A DNA stretch of 64,000 bases from assembly GCF_026151205.1 (NCBI RefSeq), contig NC_087073.1:12617578-12681577 (forward strand), written 5' to 3'. Below the pieces are notes generated by a model. It worked only from the letters and a program-made list of their open reading frames with translations. It did no database searches and was not told the DNA's origin. Shown here piece after piece: positions 1 through 9,880 of this stretch. Origin of the DNA: Bolinopsis microptera. Lineage: Eukaryota > Ctenophora > Tentaculata > Lobata > Bolinopsidae. The translations under genes and the position numbers were made by a program. How positions within the stretch are numbered: the first letter of the stretch is position 1; each line of letters begins with the position of its first letter.

Positions 1-354
1 GTCACGTTTGGATTTTTAAAAGTGTAGAAATTTTAATAGAAATTGGATTTATTAAATTATATAGTACGCCAAACAATCGTTTTATTTTGTCCTGTCTTAA
101 TTTTTAGTTTGGTTTGACTCTATGAGCAAAGGATTCGTTAGTGATAGGTGAGGTTAGAAATTTTAGATCGGGATTTGTCAAAATAAGGAAATTGCAATGA
201 CTATAAAACCTCCACTGACATACCGCGGAGCCAGAAGCGATGTCATTAGTCATATAAACATAACGTTTGCAGTTTGACAGCCTTCTTATCTAGTTGTGGG
301 CCGAATAAAGCTGTGTAGTTATCACTATCAGTTATGAGTTAAGTTTGTTCCATT
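1..354. other. Unassigned flank
   Basis: AT-rich sequence before the tail of the LINE fragment. I see no open frame, splice-bounded exon, repeat or RNA gene here. Confidence 0.4.
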
Positions 355-1330
355 TATATATACATACATACATACATGGTAAGGGTTCCTCCTAGTCGTT
401 GGAGTGGCCTGTATCACACACATCGCGTTGGCGGCGTAACATATGTCTCCACTGTACTCGGTTGGTAGCCAAAGCTTCTGTTGTGTTGTTGTCGATGTTT
501 TCAACACCTGTAAACTTAGCAGCATCTTTGAGTACGCAGGTCTTCCAATTCTTCCGGGGTCTGCCCCTTGACCTCTTTCCATAATTTGGCTTCCAGTTCA
601 ACAGAAACCTCGGTAGTCAAGGGTCTGGCATTCTAACTACATGTCCATACCAACGTATCCTCATATCCTGGCAGCACTGATGAAAGTCTCAACTGACTTG
701 ATGCCAGCCCTCCTAAGAACTTCTTCGTTGGTCACATGAAAGAACCATTTAATCCTAAGGATCCTTCTCAAGGAGGTCTGATGGAAAACCTCGAAGCGTT
801 TCATCTGCTTTTTGGTGGTGTTCCAGACTTCAGCTCCATACAACAAGATGGTGAGGACAGCAGCCCTATAGATCCTGATCTTGGTTGGAGTCTTTATAGT
901 TCTGCTATTCCAAATGTTCCAGAGCTGATGAAAGGCGCCATTAGCCTTCTGAATACGGACATCCAGGTCTCTGTCGATTGTCCCATCCCCTCTGATAGTT
1001 GCACCCAGGTAGACAAAGTTGCTAACCTGCTCGACGGGTTCACCCTCAACCGATAGCTCAATACAATCATCCTTGATGAAAGGTCGCTGGGAGGCGCACT
1101 TGCTTACAGCCATGCATTGGGTCTTCTTTGCATTTATTCTGAGCCCAGCGTAGGAGCTGTAATGAACTAATAGATCAGTTGACTCCTGTAGGCCTTCCCC
1201 TAAGTTGTCCATAATAGCCATGTCATCAGCATAATCGGTGTCCAGAATGACCTTTTCCTCGACCGTCTTCATCTCCTTCTGCAGCACTGCGCCTTGACTG
1301 ATGGTCTTGTTGGTCTCAGCCAGAAATGCA
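355..1330 (-). mobile_element. 5'-truncated RTE-like non-LTR retrotransposon (LINE), 3' end
   Basis: The segment encodes the C-terminal part of a LINE reverse transcriptase on the minus strand and ends at a short TATG/TACA microsatellite (about 355-377), the type of simple-repeat tail used by RTE-clade elements. The 5' side stops abruptly within the reverse transcriptase near 1300, as expected for 5' truncation during target-primed reverse transcription. The clade call rests on the shape of the post-catalytic region (YLG-x-T, then R-I-x-K-A, then LLYGAEVW). CR1-type would be the alternative. Confidence 0.7.
392..1287 (-). pseudogene. LINE reverse-transcriptase C-terminal remnant
   Basis: One frame (1287 to 661) begins just before the catalytic box, visible as DTDYADDMAIM with the two catalytic aspartates. 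It continues through the thumb/connection region with YLGATI, then LLYGAEVW, and a LRRIL..KWFFHVTNEEVL segment. Past an interruption, a second frame (601 to 392) carries the basic GRPRKNWK tail and WRHMLRRQRD end that close many RTE/jockey proteins. Between them the WYGHVVRMPDP motif is readable but is followed by a stop, so the reading frame is broken. The palm N-terminus and endonuclease are missing. This copy cannot be autonomous. Confidence 0.75.
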
Positions 1331-2295
1331 GAAAAGTTTAGGCAGAAATTTTTATTTAAATCTTTATAGAAATTAACCCTTGTTGCTTGTTAACTCAAAC
1401 CCCGTCTTCATCCCCTTAAACCCACGCTACTTCTTGGTACCCCCTCTATATTCTGACAGTACAAACAATCCACAACACTATGTCCTCCCCCCCCCAAGTC
1501 CGTTCTGATGCGACCATTCTTAATGAACAATTAATGTAAAAGCAATCGAATTAAACTCCATGACAGTTTATAATAATGTTCATTTAGATCTGTCATCATA
1601 GTTTTGTCCATCCACTAATGCTCCCCAGAAGATTTACAAACATCATGTAAGGCCCTTTAGGCATCTGAAAGAATCTGGATCGGCTGTAACTTTGGGACCC
1701 TGGGTTGTTCCCCCAGACTGAAAGTGCTTCCCTAGTTTGCCATAACAAATACCCTTTTGTACCTAAGCTTCAGAACAATTCGATTCTTAGCCCACAGTTT
1801 GTTGGGTGCTTTATATATAGATAGTGGATCCGCTTCGGGGTTATGGCGGGTTAGGGGGTTAGGGTTTTATTAAACCGTCTGTACGGTCAAAACCCATAGA
1901 AAACAATATCTCGTAAGTTTTTCTGAGGATAATTAGTAAATAGCCATTAGGGCGCACATTATGATCCGAGGTGAACACCGGCCCCGTAACCTTTTTAACC
2001 GTTTTTTATTTAATCCCTACTGAAATTACACCTGTGCGTTAACCGCACCAACACCACTTTGACGGATTTTTACTCGTCTAAATTTCTTCGATAGACCCGG
2101 GGCCAGCCATTACATATGGTCAACAACCCGCTATTAGAGATTAGGCGGCAATGACATGTCGTTGAACCGCCATTAAAAGTGGGGATACTGTATTAACTGT
2201 TTCAAAATGGACGTTTGTAGGTTCACAACTCGGCGCGCGTCCTGGAGGTTGGAACCACAAGACAGTCTCTTCTACTGAGTCATCACAACCTAAAG
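1331..2295. other. Non-coding stretch with TTAGGG-like patch
   Basis: No exon or known element recognised. About 1845-1870 reads like two or three degenerate TTAGGG units, too few for a telomere array. From about 1815 on, the sequence is richer in CG dinucleotides than its surroundings and leads into the decayed open frame at 2296. Confidence 0.3.
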
Positions 2296-3018
2296 ATGCC
2301 TATAGCTTATATTAACATGACAGGAATCGCTCCTCGGCCAAACCCCATATTATGTATTAGACATTATGCGGAGAGAGGTACGGCCCGACTCTTGTCTGCT
2401 TGCCGATTATCTTTTGTTCACGTGGTAAACACGCCGCACGAAGTGCGCGGCTCCCCCAAAATGTTTCACGTACACTGTAGATTAATGACATGGCTGTCAC
2501 CTCGTATATACAAGGTTGTCTCAGCTTTTAAAAAAGACATTTGTGGTACCAGATAAATGGACCTTAGCACCGCCGTTTATAAAAATTTAGCGAGACATCC
2601 GTCAAACTTTTTAATCTCGGCACTTGCGAAATACGAAACTAACGGCCGCGGTCCAATCATATTTAACAAGTTTTTAATATCAAGCGCCCGTAAACTTACA
2701 ACAGACGAACTGATTAAACATTCTGATATGAGGTATCGTCTATTTTTATACGCGGGACTCTCAGCTAATGTTCATGCCGATGGAATAGGTACGGAAGTAG
2801 CACGGCCCGGCCAGACCATTAAACATGTATTAATGACAAGTTCAAAATAATACTTATACTTGCGCGATCGCCACTATTTACAGAGCCCACAACGGCCCAT
2901 TTTAAGACGATTTCCGGTATAGAATTTACCTGGCCGCCACCGTGGCACTTGACTCTGCATTGGGCGCGAAGGCCGCATTAGCAAATAAATTAGATGATGT
3001 TTGCAACGTGGTAAAATA
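2296..3018 (+). pseudogene. Decayed coding sequence of unknown origin
   Basis: A single frame stays open from 2296 to 2850, broken only by one TAA at 2554-2556 that is followed at once by an ATG. After 2850 a neighbouring frame stays plausible up to a TAA near 3018, with a coding-like alanine-rich stretch (GAKAALANKLDDV). CG-rich codons set this stretch apart from the surrounding AT-rich DNA. I do not recognise the protein family. It has no obvious signal peptide, membrane segment or Cys/His motif. It could be a captured host gene fragment, a transposon gene or an integrated viral gene, and the sequence alone does not decide. Confidence 0.3.
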
Positions 3019-3548
3019 AGTTTGGAACTCCAATGTATTATAAATTAGTGGGCTTTATAAATCACAAAAACGTATAGCTTACTTAGCTCATACGTAATTT
3101 CCTAAGTAAATCAAAGGGCGGAGTAATTTTAGTGACCAGGATGTAACTGGAGTTAGCGCTGGCCCGGCTACTTCGGCATGATTTCGAATCCTTCCGTGGA
3201 AACTTTTATAACCTACTTGCTTGGTACTCATGGTCGATACAATCACAGCCCAACCAACTACTTGATCAGACCGATTCACCTTCATGCGCATACTTCATCT
3301 GGGACTTGGGAGCCGTCAGTTGAGCTTGCTCTCTGACTCGTGGGTTGAAAACATCGTGTACAGTACTTCGTGAGTAGTACAGTACTTCACAACGATAACC
3401 CGCCTCCCCAAGCAAATCTCTTAAATTAAAGGCTTTATTAAAGGTATGATAGTCGGCTATACAGCAGGTTGAATAATAATTTAGCGTCTATTCAAAGTAA
3501 TGTTTTATTGTTGACTATGGAAGGGCATGTGTGTAATATAAAAAAGTA
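3019..3548. other. Non-coding stretch
   Basis: Nothing recognised except a small local repeat of GTACAGTACTTC near 3357-3390. Confidence 0.3.
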
Positions 3549-3556
3549 GTAACACA

Positions 3557-3653
3557 TTGTATCACGTCGTGACCCCCATTGTCGTTTCACTTACGATACA
3601 GGGGAGCCGCGCACTTGTGCGCAGCGGGTCATACAACGTTGAACGTATGACAA
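3557..3653 (+). mobile_element. ~100-bp MITE, copy 1 (8-bp target duplication)
   Basis: A 97-bp unit with short imperfect inverted ends (TTGTATCACG and CGTATGACAA). It is flanked on both sides by the 8-bp direct repeat GTAACACA (3549-3556 and 3654-3661). A second copy at 10719-10819 shares the internal GGGGAGC-GCGCAC core and also has a perfect 8-bp duplication, which confirms both ends. An 8-bp duplication suggests a hAT-like or Merlin-like transposase. Confidence 0.8.
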
Positions 3654-3658
3654 GTAAC

Positions 3659-3688
3659 ACACATGCGCTTCCTAGGAAACGCATGTGT
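3659..3688. repeat. Palindrome, first of a set with ACACATGCG arms
   Basis: A 30-bp inverted repeat with arms ACACATGCG and CGCATGTGT around TTCCTAGGAA. Related hairpins or half-sites occur at 3793-3828 and 3852-3865. Confidence 0.8.
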
Positions 3689-3695
3689 AATGTTT

Positions 3696-3755
3696 ACTGG
3701 ACCGCGCTCAGCCTGTCATTCCGCCGAATGAACATGATAGCCTGAGGTCCCCAGG
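3696..3755. repeat. 60-bp dispersed palindromic repeat, copy 1
   Basis: Starts ACTGGACCGCGCTCAG and ends CTGAGGTCCCCAGG, so the unit is itself an imperfect palindrome. A shorter relative lies at 5954-6005. Confidence 0.6.
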
Positions 3756-3792
3756 TACAAGGTAAGTGTAATGTGTGTCAAAAAGTTGTGAT

Positions 3793-3828
3793 ACACATGC
3801 GCTACCTAGCAATAGGAAGCGCATGTGT
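3793..3828. repeat. Palindrome, second copy with ACACATGCG arms
   Basis: Same arms as the palindrome at 3659, but the centre differs (CTACCTAGCAATAGG). A half-site, ACACATGCGCTTCC, follows at 3852-3865. Confidence 0.75.
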
Positions 3829-3985
3829 GTTTGGTGTTAGTACTTTTTGGCACACATGCGCTTCCATAAATAAACTGCAAACTGGTTTCCAGTTTCGAAA
3901 AGAACTTATTTAAAGAACTGATCAAAAACAAGAACTTAGAAAACTCGAGAACTGGACTCTTCTTTCTCTTACCCCAGAGGAGGAC

Positions 3986-4088
3986 TTGTCATAGTCGAAG
4001 TGCGCGGCTCCCCCTGTATCGTCAGGACGATAGTGGATAGTGAAACGACCGTGGGTGAAACGACCGTGGGTGTCACAACGTGATACAA
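3986..4088 (-). mobile_element. ~100-bp MITE, inverted copy
   Basis: The reverse complement of this 103-bp segment matches the MITEs at 3557 and 10719. It begins TTGTATCACG on the minus strand and contains GGGGGAGCCGCGCAC. Unlike the others, it shows no clear target duplication, and it carries a local duplication of GTGAAACGACCGTGGG. Confidence 0.65.
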
Positions 4089-5393
4089 GTAATATACTAA
4101 TAGTCAATTGGACAAATTACAAATTAGTGATTAAAAGACATTTTCGAGAAAAGAAATTTTTTTGAGAAAAGACAATTTTATTATTATTCGGCGGCGCGCG
4201 CTTCGCGCGCGAAAAGTGGCATGCAACGTATGTCAATTATTTATCATTTATCACCAATTCAATACATAATCAATAAATACATATCCGAATAAATTTGATT
4301 TAAAATTAAATGATAAGTATGCTAGCAGCTAGCGCGCTTGTATTTCATCAATATACACGCTGTTAAAATGGGTCTTACCACACCGCCACTCACATTAGCA
4401 CAGTTGGTGAACGGACCCAGGCGCTGTTAAGCTTTTATGAGCCCTGGTTGACTGCTGATAGTGGCGACGGGTCTGACATTAATTTTATCTTAGTTTTCCC
4501 TATATACCAGTAAAATTTTAGTTTTGAGTTATATGATTTTTATGCAATATTAATGATTAAGTTACAGCTGCTCGCAATACATTATTGCTTAAAATTTGTT
4601 ACATATGCTCGATATACACATAACTTTTAGATACACTTAACTTTTAGATACACTTAACTTTTAGATACCGTATGTACATATTAGCTCATAATACCAAATA
4701 ACAATAATATATTAATCAAAAGCATGAAGAGGTCCAAAACCAATTCAAGCATGACACCAGGTAGAACACAATGTCATCGGGAGTGGGGAGGACGGGAGCT
4801 GCAAGCTTATTAATGTTTGATTCCACGTTGATCCGTTATTATGCAGTCACCTTCTATTCAGGCGGTGTCGACGGATCATGCGAAAAGGGTTTTTGACAGG
4901 CTGTGCCCTTATATATATATTACCATAATTAAACTGAACCATTGCCTGATACGATGTAAACATGAGTGTTGGATAAGTGAGCCGCGCAAGCGCTCGCGCG
5001 CGCATTTCTGTCCCTCTGACAAGTAGCGCTTGAATAATTTAGCTACCAAGACGTAAATCGCGCATTACGTAAAGTATCATTTTTCCCTTCGGATAAAGTG
5101 AACGGTACACCCGCGTGTAACCTGCTTCAATTGTCAATGGTTTGTGTGTATGTGTGGTGGAGTGAGTTTATAATGTAATGATTCAGAGAATCTTTTTCTT
5201 TTGTGGTGTATATATGATGTGAGTGACAGGTGTAAAATGAAATATTTTAATATTTTAATCGTCTTCAGCTGGGAGAGGTAAGTAAAATGGTTATTTATAT
5301 CTGATATCTTAGTTATCATAAAATGTTTATCGATCGGATCAAAGGCATGGGTCTTAGAGGATGTTTTGTTTAGGGTTAAAGTTACTCTATCCA
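4089..5393. other. Non-coding AT-rich stretch
   Basis: Contains a CG palindrome (GCGCGCGCTTCGCGCGCG near 4194) and three tandem units of ACTTTTAGATACACTTA-like sequence near 4620-4667. No coding exon is recognised on either strand. Confidence 0.35.

Positions 5394-5425
<32 letters not shown>
5394..5425. repeat. Poly-G homopolymer (32 G)
   Basis: Uninterrupted run of 32 G. Length in the source DNA is uncertain because homopolymers of this size are often mis-called. Confidence 0.85.
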
Positions 5426-5427
<2 letters not shown>

Positions 5428-5539
5428 GTTATTTTTACAAGGGGAACATTTTGTTGAAAACCAGACGTTTCTATCTCTTTTATTTTCGAAGTTAGGCCCC
5501 TACCAGTAAGGGTTTCTGGGAAAGTTTGTAGTTACTTAC

Positions 5540-5716
5540 ATTGTTGGCAGTCTGGGGGTTGAGTCGTTGTTTTAAAGTGTTCGTCTTCACACTTAGCACC
5601 GTTTCCTCCCATGTTTGTGTACCCAATTTCACAACGAATTTTCATCTCGACTCCTTCTCTCACTGGTAGCTTTGTGAAAACATTTTTCCACTCAGGGTTT
5701 AGCTGTGAACATTTGG
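5540..5716 (-). CDS. Sushi/CCP-domain exon of a secreted-protein gene (partial)
   Basis: A 177-bp exon on the minus strand, bounded by a TTTCAG acceptor and a GTAAGT donor. It is phase 1 on both sides, the symmetric 1-1 class usual for extracellular modules. The translation has the four-cysteine sushi pattern: first Cys near residue 2, then LPV-x-EG, the second Cys in CEIGY, the third in AKC, and the fourth in PDC near the end. The conserved Trp before the last Cys is replaced by Phe. Such domains bind proteins or carbohydrates outside the cell. The acceptor phase fits the PAN-like exon at 9096-9253 on the same strand, so both are likely parts of one gene, split by the Merlin insertion in the intron. 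I found no further exon below 5540. Confidence 0.65.
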
Positions 5717-5953
5717 CTGAAATATCAAAAATTCGTTGCTTTAATTATATAGTGTTAATAATTTTAATAATTTTCATGCGATGATCGTAAATAATTACAC
5801 GTTACATCATCTTATCTTATGTACTATGTACTAGCAAGTAGTAATATTATTAGATGCCATCGTTAAGTAGGCCGTAAGTGGTATCACGCACCTTTTTCGC
5901 TTTTAAATGTATATACTATGCATGTACTATGTCATATGTGTTTAATAGCTAAT

Positions 5954-6005
5954 TACTGGGCCGCGCTCAGCCTGTCATTCCGTTTATGAACATGATAGCC
6001 CCAGG
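5954..6005. repeat. 60-bp dispersed palindromic repeat, copy 2
   Basis: Shares GCGCTCAGCCTGTCATTCCG and GAACATGATAGCC with the copy at 3696-3755, with a shorter centre. Confidence 0.6.
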
Positions 6006-6572
6006 TAAATAGCTAAGAACTTACATATAATAGTATAAATGTATAATTTTATTTTGATAAAAAAGAATATTCAAACAATATACACATAATATTAGCAATG
6101 GCCAATTAGCTGACTATAAGGTCATGGCCTGAACAAACAATTTTATTAAATAGTCAAGTGATGCTAAAGCAGAGCACAAATGTGTAATAAGTTAATAGAT
6201 TAAAAAAACTGATTCATGTGATGCATTATGCAGAGCACAGGGCAGTATCGAGATAGCCCGACCACTGGTCCGCGGACCACTGTCTGCGGACCGTGGTCCG
6301 CGGACCACTGTCTACCAGATCATATTACTGTATAATAACAGTATCCCCTGAATCAAGCAACAGGTGTTTGTGAATAGTTGATTGGTTACCAGATCATATG
6401 AATGGTATGTATGGTATCTTGGATGCAATTAGTTACGACTAGCATAATTAATTGTAGCGTAGTAAATTACTGGATCAAACTATTGATTACGATTCAAATG
6501 TGGTCTCTCGGATATAATTAGTTACGAATAATATTGATTGCTCAATGAAATAAATGATTACGATTAAAATGT

Positions 6573-6580
6573 GGTATATA
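6573..6580 (+). promoter_or_regulatory. TATA box of the Merlin transposase gene
   Basis: TATATAAG, about 75 bp upstream of the ATG at 6650. It places the transcription start near 6600, so the upstream in-frame ATG at 6554 would not be in the mRNA. This is why I take 6650 as the start. Confidence 0.6.
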
Positions 6581-6649
6581 AGTCGTTCGTTTTTGGTGAA
6601 GTATTATCAGTTGCTATCATCAACAACAACAACTATTCCAATTCCTGAC

Positions 6650-7532
6650 ATGGTACTCTTCTGTCTAATGGACGAAATTAATGGACCCACCGCCTCCCTA
6701 GAGAATGCTCGAGACTTCCTATTCCAGAAAAACCTCCTAAAGAGCTCCATGTCCTGTCCTGGGTGTAATGCATCTATGTCCCTGGTTCCCTGCTCGTCCT
6801 CGAAGTCTCCAGATGGACTGATATGGCGCTGCTCCCCCTGCAAGAAGTACAAGAATATTAGAACAGACAGCATCCTCTCTGGACAGAAGCTCGCTCTCAA
6901 GACCTTCATACAACTGCTGTTCTGTTTGAGTATAAAAGGACTAGCTGGCATTGCGGTATCACAGATGACTGGACTTTCTGAAAACGCGGTGTCTGACTGG
7001 AAGATATTCATCCACACTCGAATCGCTGATTGGCTGCTTGCAAACCCTTGTCCTCTTGGTGGTCCTGGAGTAATTGTCGAATTAGACGAAGCTAAGTTCG
7101 GAAAGAGAAAATACAACAAAGGTGGATACAGAGAGGGTATGTGGGTACTTGGTGGAGTTGACCGAAACACAGGACAATGCTTCCTCCTCCCTTGTCCGAA
7201 CAACAAACGTGGAGCAACTACTCTCCTCCCTCTCATCCGGCGGTGGATTCTTCCTGGGTCTATCATCTACACAGACGAGTGGGGAGCTTACAACACGCTA
7301 ACAGCGGAGGGGTACACGCATGGTACAGTCAACCACACATACATGTTCAGGGATCCCTTAACAGGAATTCACACCAACACGCAGGAAGGCCTCTGGTATC
7401 ACGTCAAGAAGTCGGTATTAGGGACTAGAAACATTGATTGATTTCATGTTTAAGCGTCGGTTTAATGCCACAGGAGGACCAGATCAGATTGTAAATTGTT
7501 TCAATGCTTACATTTCCGTTTTGACTGTGTGA
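6650..7532 (+). pseudogene. Merlin (ISXO2/IS1016-like) DDE transposase, frameshifted near the C-terminus
   Basis: Cut-and-paste transposase that would act on the element's own inverted repeats. An N-terminal zinc ribbon is visible (CPGC near residue 42, then CSPC), followed by a helical DNA-binding stretch. The catalytic triad fits the family: Asp in VELDEAKFG (residue 146), Asp in YTDEWGAY (residue 209) and Glu in NTQEGLW (residue 246). The frame then hits a stop at 7440-7442 because GATT is doubled (7436-7443). One frame over, the expected C-terminal motif FMFKRRFN resumes and ends at a TGA at 7530-7532. An AATAAA lies near 7570. I read this as a 4-bp duplication that inactivated the copy. 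A tiny intron is less likely because no GT-AG pair spans it. Confidence 0.85.
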
Positions 7533-7676
7533 AGATAATTTATTGTATTCGTATTTAACAAGTTTGTTTTCAATAAATGAATAGTAGTTATTAGATTTTA
7601 ATAATAAGTTTAACTAAACATACAAGTAATTTACTAATATATACATTTTATAAAAATCGGTCAATTTACTAATTTA

Positions 7677-8543
7677 CTAAAATCGGTCAGGTAGGAACTT
7701 CTTGTCTGCTCTCAACTGTTGTGCAGCCCGGCCGTATTCTCTTTCTTCTTCGGAGAGGCAAAGTTTGCACTCGGAGGACAGCTTGGCTGTATCTGCGAAC
7801 TGTTGTTGTAGGTAGTAGTAGTGGGATGGGTCAATGATCTTCATCTCCGCCATATAGCGCCACTTATATAGAGTTGATCGTGCCATACCAACTTTTGCGA
7901 CAGCCTTTCTGACGGATGTGCCCGAGTAAACATCCTCCACTATGATAGGGTATTTTTCGTGAATAAGTGCGTCTGCTTGTGTTCGCCGTCTGCTCCGAAT
8001 GGGTCCTACTCTGCTTGTAGAAGGGAGGTGATCAACTGCAACTGGAGGACTAGGCTGCAATACATCGGCTGGAGGTGATGGGAGCAGGGATGTTTGTGAT
8101 CCTTGCTGTGTAGTTGGGCTAGTGAAGGGTTCAGCGTTGTCTCTATCTATCGTGTCTTGAGGAGTTGGTGGAATGGAGTCCGGGAGTTGATGCTCAGGAC
8201 AAAGCTTTGTTATCTTTTTTGTAGTAGAATGTAGGATCCCATCGAGGACTGAAGATTCCCGGTGGACATTCATAACAACGCAGTTGTTACATTTGGAGCG
8301 GACACGAGGAGCATGAGCAGAGGAGTTAGCAAGACCTCCGGCATCAGAAGATGCTACAGGGTCATGAGCAGCGCATGATATACCAGCATGCCTCTTGTTG
8401 CAGAAAACGCAGAAGCTTGGGTTGGCTCTGGAGACGATGAGGGTTTTACCAGCTTGAGTCCACTTGTCGAGAGGTGAGATAGGTTTGCAGATAGGGTCGC
8501 AGGGTAGGGCTGAGTTCATCCGTTTCGTTTTCTCTGAGACCAT
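7677..8543 (-). CDS. Merlin accessory protein with helix-turn-helix and Cys/His motif
   Basis: Open frame of 288 residues lying inside the Merlin TIRs and convergent with the transposase. The N-terminal third has a compact Cys/His cluster (CVFCNKRHAGISCAAH, then CNNC), a possible zinc-binding module. The middle is Pro/Ser-rich and probably disordered. The C-terminal third reads as a helix-turn-helix (SVRKAVAKVGMARSTLYKW), preceded by an arginine-rich patch. A minus-strand TATA box lies about 70 bp upstream and an AATAAA on the minus strand lies near 7540. I infer that it binds the CCGCGG palindromes of the TIRs or regulates the transposase, by analogy with the Myb-like partner of Harbinger elements. 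It could instead be a captured host gene. Confidence 0.7.
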   Translation of the reverse strand: MVSEKTKRMNSALPCDPICKPISPLDKWTQAGKTLIVSRANPSFCVFCNKRHAGISCAAHDPVASSDAGGLANSSAHAPRVRSKCNNCVVMNVHRESSVLDGILHSTTKKITKLCPEHQLPDSIPPTPQDTIDRDNAEPFTSPTTQQGSQTSLLPSPPADVLQPSPPVAVDHLPSTSRVGPIRSRRRTQADALIHEKYPIIVEDVYSGTSVRKAVAKVGMARSTLYKWRYMAEMKIIDPSHYYYLQQQFADTAKLSSECKLCLSEEEREYGRAAQQLRADKKFLPDRF

Positions 8544-8608
8544 AGTTGTAGTTGTTCAAGAAGGAGTTGATGATAGAAATGATTGATGCAGTCTGATAAT
8601 AGTTATTC

Positions 8609-8617
8609 TTTATATAT
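8609..8617 (-). promoter_or_regulatory. TATA box of the Merlin accessory gene
   Basis: Reads TATATAAAG on the minus strand, about 70 bp upstream of the ATG at 8543. The leader after it (CTATCATCAAC) resembles the leader of the transposase gene, hinting at shared promoter ancestry or coordinated expression. Confidence 0.55.
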
Positions 8618-8697
8618 TGCACGATGTGAACTGATCTCGTAAGGTTGCTTAATCGTTTAATAAGCCTTGACACCACCGCTGATTGGAATTCGCGTGC

Positions 8698-8781
8698 GAT
8701 GATGTGAACCCTGCTTGACTCAGGGGATGATGTGAACCCTGCTTGACTCAGGGGATGATGTGAACCCTGCTTGATTCAGGG
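8698..8781. repeat. Three tandem 28-bp repeats in the Merlin right end
   Basis: Three direct copies of a 28-bp unit (GATGATGTGAACCCTGCTTG plus eight more bases). The left end has only the single junction sequence CCCCTGAATCAAGCA, so the expansion is one-sided. Confidence 0.9.
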
Positions 8782-9095
8782 GATACTGTTATTATACAGT
8801 AATATGACAGTGGTCCGCGGACCACGGTCCGCAGACAGTGGTCCGCGGACCACTGGTCCGCGGACCGTGGTCCGCGGACCAGTGGTCGGGCTATCTCGAT
8901 ACTGCCGAGCACAGATATTTTTTTAAAATTTTGATTGACGATGTCAACCCATCGAGATCGTTGCTCTGCGAAGAATGCTAGTTCATAGAAGCAAGAATGC
9001 TAGTTCATAGTTTGAAGCGGCGAAGTCCTCCAAAATTTTATTATAATCTCACGGATATTAGTAAAATAATTGCAAATTGAGAATATGTAACTGAC

Positions 9096-9253
9096 CTTTT
9101 CTGCAAAAAGCGTAGTCACCGTATTTAGGATGACTAGGCATCGCTTTTTTGTTGAGATTACATAATTTTTTAGTGTTGCTATGTTCAAAGGAGAGACAGA
9201 GAGGTAGAGTGTCACATCTGTTAGCACATTTACAAGGACATTGACAAATGATA
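9096..9253 (-). CDS. PAN/apple-like domain exon of a secreted-protein gene (partial)
   Basis: Minus-strand exon with the spacing of a PAN/apple module: CKCANRC, then LPLCLSF, then KKLCNLN, and a final FC. It ends at a GTCAGT-type donor (phase 1), which matches the phase-1 acceptor of the sushi exon at 5716. The upstream boundary is less certain: the best AG gives a phase-2 start that does not match the signal-peptide exon at 10427, so another exon may lie between them or the boundary is wrong. PAN modules bind proteins or sugars in secreted and cell-surface proteins. A fragment of this exon is duplicated near 19773-19827. Confidence 0.5.
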
Positions 9254-9880
9254 CTCACATTAGGCATTCATTATTGCATCTAAATTATTTCACTTGCATT
9301 AGGCTTAGAAATTTATTCTCTGGTCAACAGATTTCAAATGTTTAATTAATTTGTAGTATGACAGTAAGGTATATAAGAAGTTATTTAATTTTGCTTGGGC
9401 TATTATATTGACTAGGTATTGAGGTTTAATGATGATATGGAATTTGAATTCTATATAAATTTACACTATGTGGTTGGGGCATTTTGCATAGTAAATATGG
9501 TTACTACTCATATATATCATATTATTTGATTGGTATTCGATTTCTGATTATTTCTCTAGGAATATGATTATTATATCTCAATTTGGCTTTAGGTAGGGTG
9601 CCCCGCTAAAAGAACTGGATTCTTCCAGGAAGCATCCCGTGCACAGAGCTTGGTCTACATATATATTAAATTATTAACCATTCATTCTGTATGTGCACGA
9701 AAATTTATTTCAATCAAAAACATTCCTCTTTCAAACCAATCGCCATCCTACTTCCCAGTTCAGTACCCCAACCTAGAATATCCCCGATTTCTAGTGAGTA
9801 TCCTACAGGGCAAACGTCTGAAATTTTAAAATATCTATAAATCATTCACAAAGCTGGAAGGTCAGGGATAATCTTAGAGA

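Larger units (their letters stand above)
6241..8906 (+). mobile_element. Merlin-type DNA transposon with two convergent genes
   Basis: A 2,666-bp element with long terminal inverted repeats of roughly 110 bp. The ends read GGCAGTATCGAGATAG on the left and its complement on the right, and it is flanked by a perfect 8-bp target duplication GAGCACAG (6233-6240 and 8907-8914). The TIRs contain several GGTCCGCGGACC palindromes. Inside are a plus-strand ISXO2/Merlin-family transposase (from 6650) and a minus-strand protein with a helix-turn-helix and a Cys/His motif (8543-7677), each with its own TATA box, meeting tail to tail. Merlin elements are normally described with a transposase alone, so the second gene is unusual. 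The element sits in an intron of the PAN/sushi gene. The transposase frame is broken near its C-terminus, so this copy is probably inactive. Confidence 0.9.

Noticed and set aside
1845-1870. TTAGGG-like units as an interstitial telomere
   Set aside because: Only two or three degenerate units. No array.
8698-8781. Three direct repeats, considered as a CRISPR-like array
   Set aside because: The repeats are adjacent without spacers, lie within a transposon end, and the genome is animal.
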